The notes beneath the pieces were generated by a model that had not been told where the DNA came from, did no database searches, and worked only from the letters and a program-made list of their open reading frames with translations. From an uncultured Clostridia bacterium (GTDB lineage Bacteria; Bacillota; Clostridia; TANB77; CAG-508), in NCBI GenBank assembly GCA_934167365.1, contig CAKPKU010000017.1:1-22176 (forward strand): DNA of 22,176 bases, written 5' to 3'. Position 1 is the stretch's first letter. Each line of letters opens with the position of its first letter. The position numbers and the translations under genes are program-made. Shown here in pieces: positions 16,300-22,176 of this stretch.

Positions 16300-17865
16300 T
16301 TATGCTTTTGCTATTTCTATATTAACACTTTTGCCTTTAATAGGCTTTTCCTTCATTCCTTCTAAAACTTCTTCAACATACCCTTCTGGAACTTCTACAA
16401 ATGAAAAATTCTCTAAAATGTTAACCTTTCCTATCTCTTTACCACTGATTGCTGTATTTGCTGACATGCTACCAATTATATCTTTAACCATTATTTTATC
16501 TTTTTTACCTAAATTAAAAAATAGTTTTACATATCCATTTTCATCTGGTTCATACACAGTTTTGTTTTCAGTATTTTTTTCATTAATTGAACCATTAATA
16601 ATTGAAAACATAGCTTTTGCCAATTTTTTCAAATCTGTACTTTCATCATCTATCAATTTATCAAATATATCAGATTTTTTATATTCATTTTTATCCATTA
16701 TACATTTAATTTTATCAACAAATTCATTGTCTTTTATTTTATTAATTTCAGTAATAGTTGGAACTTCAGCAAATTTTATTTTTGTTTTTGCATATTGTTC
16801 TATTTCCTTTAACTTATTTTTTTCTTTTCCTACAACAAATGTTATAGCTTGACCTGCACTTTTGTTTCTACCGGTTCTCCCTATTCTATGTACATAATAT
16901 TCATTTTCTTGTGGTATATCATAATTGATAACTAAATCTAAATTAGCGACATCAATTCCTCTAGCTGCAACATCTGTTGCAATCAAAATTCTTATATCTC
17001 CTCGTTTAAATTTCTTTATTGTTCTATCCCTTTGATCTTGTTTAACATCTCCGTGAATAATATCAACATTATACTTTTTAGCCTTTAAATAATCATTTAA
17101 TTGATCAACCTTCTTTTTGGTATTACAAAATATTATTAATTTTTCTGGCTTGTACATTTCAATTGCTCTTGTTGTAATTTCATCTTTCATATTATTTTTA
17201 GTTTGATATGCTATTTGATTGATATTTTCAACTGTAAGCTCTTTTGCTTTGATTTTTATCTTTTTTGGATTTTTTAAATATTTTTTTGTAATTGACATTA
17301 TTTTTTCATTCATTGTTGCAGAAAATAGTAATGTTTGTCTTTCTTCTGGAACTTCTTGTAAAATTGTTTCTATATCTTCTCTAAATCCCATATTAAGCAT
17401 TTCATCTGCTTCATCCAAAATCACCATTTTAACATTTGCAAGTTTTAATGTTTTCTTTCTCATATGATCCATTATTCTTCCTGGAGTTCCTACAACAATT
17501 TGAACTCCTTTTCTTAATGGTATAATTTGTTTCTCAATTGATTGACCACCATATACAGTAAGTATTTTCAAGTTTTCTATATATTTTGTAAATTTTCTAA
17601 GCTCATCTGTAATTTGACATGCTAATTCTCTTGTTGGTGCTAATATAAGTATTTGAGTTTTTTTATTCATCACATCAATATTTTCAATAGCAGGTATACC
17701 AAATGCTGCTGTTTTTCCAGTTCCTGTTTGTGATAAACCTATTATATCATTTCCTCTTAAAATTTCTGGTATTGCTTTTTCTTGTATTTCAGTTGTTTCA
17801 TTATAATTAATGTCATCTAATGCTTTAGTTAATTTTTCTGATAAATTCAATTCTTTAAAATTCAT
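16300..17865 (-). CDS. deaD: DEAD-box ATP-dependent RNA helicase with a DbpA-type C-terminal RNA-binding domain
   Basis: Unwinds structured RNA, with likely roles in ribosome assembly, mRNA turnover and cold growth. The 521 residues carry the full motif set: TEIQEKAIP (Q motif), SQTGTGKT (about 45-52), PTRELA, TPGR, DEAD, SAT, then HGD, ATDVAARGIDV and HRIGRTGR. Roughly residues 440-521 form a DbpA/YxiN-like RNA-recognition domain (GYVKLFFNLGKKDKI onward), so it is closer to the DeaD/DbpA class than to CshA with a basic tail. The AAAGGGG ribosome binding site is 27 bases from the ATG, with a 6-bp hairpin in between. A large hairpin with a T-run also lies in the leader. Both suggest control at the RNA level, possibly by the enzyme itself (inference). 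Confidence 0.95.
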   Translation of the reverse strand: MNFKELNLSEKLTKALDDINYNETTEIQEKAIPEILRGNDIIGLSQTGTGKTAAFGIPAIENIDVMNKKTQILILAPTRELACQITDELRKFTKYIENLKILTVYGGQSIEKQIIPLRKGVQIVVGTPGRIMDHMRKKTLKLANVKMVILDEADEMLNMGFREDIETILQEVPEERQTLLFSATMNEKIMSITKKYLKNPKKIKIKAKELTVENINQIAYQTKNNMKDEITTRAIEMYKPEKLIIFCNTKKKVDQLNDYLKAKKYNVDIIHGDVKQDQRDRTIKKFKRGDIRILIATDVAARGIDVANLDLVINYDIPQENEYYVHRIGRTGRNKSAGQAITFVVGKEKNKLKEIEQYAKTKIKFAEVPTITEINKIKDNEFVDKIKCIMDKNEYKKSDIFDKLIDDESTDLKKLAKAMFSIINGSINEKNTENKTVYEPDENGYVKLFFNLGKKDKIMVKDIIGSMSANTAISGKEIGKVNILENFSFVEVPEGYVEEVLEGMKEKPIKGKSVNIEIAKA

Positions 17866-17874
17866 TTTTTTGTA

Positions 17875-17897
17875 GTTAGTAAAAACTAACGTTCCCC
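17875..17897 (-). promoter_or_regulatory. Distant ribosome binding site with a hairpin before the deaD start codon
   Basis: On the minus strand AAAGGGG ends 27 bases before the ATG. Between them GTTAGT and ACTAAC (17890-17875) form a 6-bp stem with a TTTT loop. If folded, it brings the site to about 11 bases from the start. No nearer ribosome binding site is visible. A seven-codon frame (ATG at 17909, stop at 17886) runs over the site. Confidence 0.5.
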
Positions 17898-17920
17898 TTT
17901 CATTTTCATTTTATTCTTGA

Positions 17921-17967
17921 AAAAATTTGACTTAAAACATCAAAGAATGCTTCAAGTCAAAATTTTT
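17921..17967 (-). promoter_or_regulatory. Terminator-like hairpin in the leader of the DEAD-box helicase gene
   Basis: Bases 17921-17933 and 17954-17967 form a 13-bp stem with one bulge (core TTGACTT/AAGTCAA), and the 3' arm on the minus strand ends in ATTTTTTC. It lies between the promoter (17994-18022) and the start codon (17865), so it looks like an attenuator. It could also serve as a late terminator for the lipoprotein gene, but the promoter lies between the two. Confidence 0.6.
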
Positions 17968-17993
17968 AAGAAAATCTTTTAATTCACATACCT

Positions 17994-18022
17994 AGTATAA
18001 CACAAATTTCACTTTAAGTAAA
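17994..18022 (-). promoter_or_regulatory. Promoter of the DEAD-box helicase gene
   Basis: On the minus strand TTTACT (18022-18017) and TATACT (17999-17994) are exactly 17 bases apart. The predicted start near 17987 gives a leader of about 120 bases, long enough to hold the two hairpins. Confidence 0.7.
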
Positions 18023-18112
18023 GCTTATGTTAACTTTTTACCCGTACAGATTTAAAATTTCAAGTATTTACTTAATATATAGCTTTTTATGATTTACTAT
18101 TTATATGCAATA

Positions 18113-19357
18113 CTAAAAATTATATAACTTAGTTATTTCATTGCTTTTAATGTTAATTTTAAAACATACAGTTTTACTTCTTTTATATGAATATCTCCAC
18201 CCAATATCTTCTGATGAATTATGTACACCATTATCTAAAACAACATATAAATCATCATCAATAACATTACCTACATATAAACTAATCATATGTTCATCAT
18301 CTGATACAAGTCCAAGTTTGCTAACCATTTCATCTTCAGTCATAGCAATTTTGCGCTCTTTTGTTTTTGAATCTACATACATTAAATTACTTTTATATTT
18401 TCCATTTTCTTCAATAGCTTTTAGGTAAACTTCATCATAACTATGCTCTTCATCTAATAAAGTTTCATCTGAATTAGATTTATTTATACTTTGATTTTTA
18501 CCATCTTTGTCCATTTTTAATTCAATAACATCTTGTAAAAAGTTACCTGTACCAGCACGAAATCCAATATATGCTTTTATTTTTTGATTATCTTCAAAAA
18601 AATCTACAACTTCAATTGGAGCTCCTTCATAAAATTCTTGGAACTCTTTTTTTGAAATTGTCGCAATTATTCCATTATCAGTTTTATCAGTAACACTTCC
18701 AATTTCTAATTTTCCTGTTTTTGAACTATCAGCTTTTGCATAATATATTGTATTATCTACTAAACCTATTATATTAGCATTTGAAATTAGCTCCTCAATT
18801 TCATCATTCTGTGTATTAATTCTAAATATATTTCCATCATTTTGTGTTTGACATATTAAATAGTTGTTAACTATATATTTCATTATACCAACTTGATAAC
18901 TTTTTTTATTATTTCCACTTAAATCTACTGAATATATAGATCTACTGTTACTATAATCATCATCAGCACTTGAAAAGAATATTTTATCATTTGTTATAAA
19001 AAGCTCTCCGCTTCCATTATCAGTAAAAACATTTTGCTCTTCTCCGTTTTTATCTATTTTTACTAATGAATTTTTAGTTCCTGAAACATCATAATAATTA
19101 GCAAACAAAGCTGATTGTTGTCTACTATTTGAAGAAATTTTCCAAAAATATGTATTACCTTTATACTCTACAAAATATCCTTTTTTTGCTATTGAACTAC
19201 TATTATTATTATCTGTAGTATTAATTTCATTTTTTACATTATTATCTGTAGTGTTATCCTCCTGTTTGTTTTCTTCTCCCTTACATCCTGTTAATGCAAC
19301 AAGTATAATACTAAGAATTGCAATAATCTTAAAATTAAACCTTTTCTTCATTTTCAT
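18113..19357 (-). CDS. Lipoprotein with a DUF5050-like repeat domain
   Basis: Predicted to be exported and anchored by lipid on the outside of the membrane. The 414 residues start with a basic segment, a hydrophobic stretch and the lipobox L-T-G-C (Cys25). A Thr/Asp/Asn-rich linker with repeated TTDNN follows. The rest consists of repeated beta-strand units (GKLEIGSVTDK, DDLYVVLDNG, NIFRINTQNDE), which fits the DUF5050 beta-propeller-like family of Gram-positive surface lipoproteins. The ligand is unknown. ATG at 19357 follows AGGAGG by about 6 bases. An extended -10 promoter lies in the 59-bp gap after the YYY-type gene, so it can be expressed alone or with that gene. Confidence 0.82.
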   Translation of the reverse strand: MKMKKRFNFKIIAILSIILVALTGCKGEENKQEDNTTDNNVKNEINTTDNNNSSSIAKKGYFVEYKGNTYFWKISSNSRQQSALFANYYDVSGTKNSLVKIDKNGEEQNVFTDNGSGELFITNDKIFFSSADDDYSNSRSIYSVDLSGNNKKSYQVGIMKYIVNNYLICQTQNDGNIFRINTQNDEIEELISNANIIGLVDNTIYYAKADSSKTGKLEIGSVTDKTDNGIIATISKKEFQEFYEGAPIEVVDFFEDNQKIKAYIGFRAGTGNFLQDVIELKMDKDGKNQSINKSNSDETLLDEEHSYDEVYLKAIEENGKYKSNLMYVDSKTKERKIAMTEDEMVSKLGLVSDDEHMISLYVGNVIDDDLYVVLDNGVHNSSEDIGWRYSYKRSKTVCFKINIKSNEITKLYNF

Positions 19358-19385
19358 TTGTTCCTCCTTTATAAAATATATAAAA

Positions 19386-19414
19386 ATTATATCATTTATT
19401 ATTTATTTTGTATA
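19386..19414 (-). promoter_or_regulatory. Candidate extended -10 promoter of the lipoprotein gene
   Basis: On the minus strand TATAAT (19391-19386) is preceded by TGA, and a weak TATACA -35 box lies 17 bases upstream. It sits about 30 bases before the ATG. Confidence 0.5.
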
Positions 19415-19416
19415 TA

Positions 19417-21601
19417 TTAATTATTCGTTTTTATAATATATACTGGACTTTTATGATACCTATTTGTATTTTCATAAACAAGCTCTCCTACATTTAATAG
19501 GGCATCAACACTATAATTCTTGTCATATTCTACATTTCCAAAATAAATATACGATATATTATATTTTTCAATTATATTGTTTATATAATTTATATCTTTA
19601 CTTGAATATAATCCATTAATATCACTCCAACGTTCATTTTCCTCTTTAGGGGACTTATAGTCTTCTGCTCTCCAAATCCACTCATGTCCATGCCAACCTA
19701 AAACAGTTGGATTCCCTGTAAATACTGATATTCTTGATGAAACTGTGTAACTTCCATCAACGCATTCAGCAATAACATCAGAATTATCTATATATTCTTT
19801 AATCCATTGTATAGCATTATAATCATCTGGATAGTAGTTTTGTATATATATCTCACTATTAGCCATATCATTCTTATTAAAATTTCTTAATTCATATCCA
19901 ATAGCATTTAATCCATATCCTAATGTTGATAATTGAACTATTAATAATATTATTACAATTATTCTTTTAATTTTCCAACCCTTTTCATAAATAAATTTTA
20001 TAATTATATAACATGTTGAAAAACTAAATAGAATATATGCTTGATATGTTAACTTAAACATCGTATTAGCTCTCTTAAATTCATCAGAATAAATATCTTT
20101 TAAATAAATAAGCTCTGGCAATATTATTAATCCTAATGCACATATTCCCATAACTAATATAAATATATCTGAAATTTTAAAAAACCTGATCTTATTAATA
20201 AACTTACTTTCTTTATTTTTCACTAAATAAAATATAAAATAACATATATAACTAATATAACATATTACGGGCAATCCCCATAATACCAATAACTTATAAA
20301 ATGGAGATACAACATTTGTAAGTTTTACTTCAGTTGCACTAATATATAAATCTTTAGAAAATGGTAATGTTATTAGCTCTTCTATGAAAGCCAGCTCTAG
20401 TATTTGAATGATCGTAATTATCACATTTTTTTTACTACACTTATATTTCATAATATTGTTTGCAATAATACTTACTAAAATAATAACTGTATATATAGGA
20501 AAATCCCAATAATTTGTCATTTTTTGTATTCCAAGAAATATACCAAGAAATACCAAATTTAAATTATATAAACGTTTTTTATTGCTTGGCAATCTTTCAT
20601 TAAACATAATTGCAAGTAATAATGCTAAAATAACAAAAACAAACATTGTATCTATATAATGTGCATGTAAATCTCCTGCAAAATTCGAATATGATGGCGT
20701 GTCAGTAATTGTTTTATCTTTTGTTTCAGGTCTATACCCTATATATCTAGTAGCATCCCAATAGTAATAAGGTTCGCCATTCTCTTTAGGTATACATCTA
20801 TAAATAGGATAATATAATGTTCCACCTATACATATTGATAATCCTGTCAATATAGCAATTATATATGGCACCTTTGATTTAAATTTATTTTTATCATCTT
20901 TTATTAAAGCTTTACCAAGATTAAAAGCAATAGAATACGGTAACATAAAAGTCAAACTTGCAATCAATGCTAAAATTATATTATATCCTTCATTAACTTG
21001 TAAAAAAGATATTCTTGTAAGAAATGTTGAAATATATTGTCCAAAATAATAATAATTGATATTATGACCTGAAAACCATATATCTTCTGGAGGCATATAT
21101 TCACTTTTCATTATTTTATTCATAAATCCATAATTCATAAATTGTTCTGTAGTATTATCAATAGCAACATCATAACTTCGTATATATGTCCATGCTATAA
21201 AAATTACACAAAAAATTATTTCTGTTATTAAAATATTTTTTATTGTATTATTCAAATTAAAATGTATTGTATTTTTTTTACTACTAAAAAGCCTTATTCC
21301 AATTATAAAAAATACAGCAATAATGATATAACAATTTAATGTTGTAAATTTTAATATTTTAATATATGAAATTAAAAACATAGTTAAACCAGTTATTCCC
21401 AAGCCGATTATTTTAGAGCTCATCCATCCTTTATCATGGAACTTATTGAATATTTTCGATGTAATAGGAAAAAAAACAACCCCAAGTACAAACAAAATTC
21501 CCCAGATTTTAAAAAAATATGTAAAATTTTCCTTTAAAATAACTCTTCCGCAACAGTTGTATGATTATTAAAATATAAAATAAATATAAATTCCTTTTCA
21601 T
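19417..21601 (-). CDS. YYY/DUF2298-type polytopic membrane protein, 5' end out of frame at a T7 tract
   Basis: Large membrane protein of the YYY family, related in layout to GT-C glycosyltransferases; probable glycan or lipid-linked sugar role (family inference). The main frame (21495 to 19417, 692 residues) has about a dozen helices and the family marks DIWFSGHNINYYYFGQY and FAGDLHAHYIDTMFVF. It has no good start: only a TTG at 21495 inside a conserved helix. Upstream, AAAGGAG lies 7 bases before ATG 21601, and that frame reads MKRNLYLFYILIIIQLL and on to ...FYIFF, then stops at 21509. At the T7 tract (21511-21517) loss of one T would join both frames into 727 residues with a continuous FYIFFKIWGILFVLG helix. 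A strong promoter precedes it. Either a real frameshift, slippage, or a sequencing error. Confidence 0.83.
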
Positions 21602-21627
21602 TAGCAATCTCCTTTAAAGTTTTTTTG

Positions 21628-21656
21628 ATTATAGCAGTATAGTCTTTATTTTTCAA
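21628..21656 (-). promoter_or_regulatory. Promoter of the YYY-type membrane protein gene
   Basis: On the minus strand TTGAAA (21656-21651) and TATAAT (21633-21628) are exactly 17 bases apart, the best sigma-A match in the window. AAAGGAG and the ATG at 21601 follow about 20 bases later. This supports 21601, not 21495, as the native start. Confidence 0.8.
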
Positions 21657-21785
21657 TGAGTTCCTTTAAAATATTAAATAATGTTACTTTGTAATTTATA
21701 CTTATATGTAAAACTTTTCGTTGAAAACCAAGTATCTATATTTACTTTGAGTTATATGACTTGAAGTTTCATATTATTATAAGAA

Positions 21786-21830
21786 AAAATGACCCCTCCA
21801 TGTTTTATTTAACATTTTGGGTTCATTTTA
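21786..21830 (-). terminator. Intrinsic terminator after the Rpn-type gene
   Basis: An outer stem of AAAATGA-CCC with its complement (21787-21796 and 21819-21829, one bulge) encloses an inner ATGTT/AACAT stem. The minus-strand side ends in TCATTTTTTC. It lies about 40 bases after the stop. Confidence 0.75.
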
Positions 21831-21867
21831 ATAATACCATACTTTTTTATCCATATATAATTTTGAA

Positions 21868-22176
21868 CTAATCTTCTCTCAATTTTTCAATTTCATCTTT
21901 ACTTAATCCAGTTATTATGCTAATTGTATTTATATCCATTCCTTGTTTTATCATATTTTTTACAATTTTCGCATTTGTTTCTGCTTTTCCCTGTTCCAAT
22001 CCCTGTTCCAATCCCTGTTCCAATCCTTGTTCCAATCCTTGCTCTAATCCTTGTGCCAATCCTTTTTCCATTCCTTGGGCTAATCCTTTTTCCATTCCCT
22101 GGGCTAGTCCTTTTTCTATTGCATCTTCTGTTTTTTCTTCTAGTATACTATTATAATCATACCTTGCCCAATCTTC
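21868..22176 (-). CDS. C-terminal part of an Rpn-family PD-(D/E)XK nuclease/putative transposase (partial)
   Basis: Only the last 102 codons are in the window; the frame is open at the right edge, so the nuclease core is not visible. What can be seen is EDWARYDYNSILEEKTEDAI, then about eleven four-residue units of the type G-L-E-Q/G-M-E-K, then AKIVKNMIKQGMDINTISIITGLSKDEIEKL. This tail, with the xEKGxEQG repeat and the final 'G-x-D-I-x-x-I-x-x-x-T-G-L-S' helix pair, is typical of Rpn (recombination-promoting nuclease) proteins, which cut DNA and are linked to mobile elements. I infer the family from the tail alone. Confidence 0.75.
   Translation of the reverse strand, partial: EDWARYDYNSILEEKTEDAIEKGLAQGMEKGLAQGMEKGLAQGLEQGLEQGLEQGLEQGLEQGKAETNAKIVKNMIKQGMDINTISIITGLSKDEIEKLRED
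21988..22116 (-). repeat. In-frame 12-bp tandem repeat encoding G-L-E-Q units
   Basis: About eleven 12-bp units, the left ones nearly identical (unit GGATTGGAACAG on the minus strand), the right ones alternating MEKG and LAQG. Copies on the left are the most uniform, which suggests recent expansion. Unit number may vary between strains. Confidence 0.85.

Noticed and set aside
16331..16852. 173-codon plus-strand open frame
   Set aside because: It lies opposite the C-terminal half of the DEAD-box helicase; low-complexity Ser/Leu/Phe composition is typical of a reverse-strand shadow in this genome.
21960..22120. Tandem short repeats considered as a CRISPR array
   Set aside because: The units are 12 bp, directly adjacent with no unique spacers, and in frame within a coding sequence.

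Overview
The window is very AT-rich, I estimate only about a quarter G+C. Every convincing protein gene lies on the minus strand. SpoIIID and a YtvI-like protein point to a spore-forming member of the Bacillota, most likely a Clostridia-type anaerobe. Diacylglycerol/undecaprenol kinase, GH5 cellulase, Shine-Dalgarno-driven starts and sigma-A-like promoters fit this. I cannot name a species.

Layout, left to right (so against the direction of transcription). Positions 1-500: the sporulation regulator gene spoIIID, with a terminator overlapping its stop codon and a long hairpin over its ribosome binding site. Positions 579-2992: a compact three-gene unit of a small Cys/His protein, a half-size HsdS-like specificity protein and an HsdM-like N6-adenine methylase with an XRE helix-turn-helix at its C-terminus. 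No restriction subunit is present. Positions 3002-3544: a 540-bp non-coding stretch with face-to-face overlapping promoters, a candidate short plus-strand RNA ending in a perfect terminator, a 27-bp inverted repeat and the terminator of the next operon. Positions 3545-7876: signal peptidase I, a divergent DnaB-like ATPase and a long ParB/Srx-like coiled-coil protein, apparently one operon. The last two genes are the best candidate here for an undescribed system.

Positions 8033-11648: mntP alone, then a DUF308 membrane protein, an AMP-forming acyl-CoA synthetase-like enzyme and dgkA in one operon, which suggests lipid work at the membrane. Positions 11749-16127: a tight run of ytvI, a YjdF/DUF2238-like membrane protein, a PF06541-type membrane protein and a membrane-anchored CBM2-GH5 endoglucanase. 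Positions 16300-17865: a DEAD-box RNA helicase with a structured leader. Positions 18113-21601: a DUF5050-like lipoprotein and, upstream, a YYY/DUF2298-type polytopic membrane protein whose 5' end is out of frame at a T7 tract. Positions 21868-22176: the 3' end of an Rpn-type PD-(D/E)XK nuclease gene with a tandem GLEQ repeat, cut by the window edge.

Start codons were re-chosen by Shine-Dalgarno spacing in several genes (spoIIID, the small Cys protein, hsdS, hsdM, lepB, ytvI). The points most worth checking are the ParB/DnaB-like pair, the frameshift in the YYY gene, the methylase-XRE module with its divergent RNA, the hairpin that would mask the spoIIID ribosome binding site, and the leader of the DEAD-box helicase gene.
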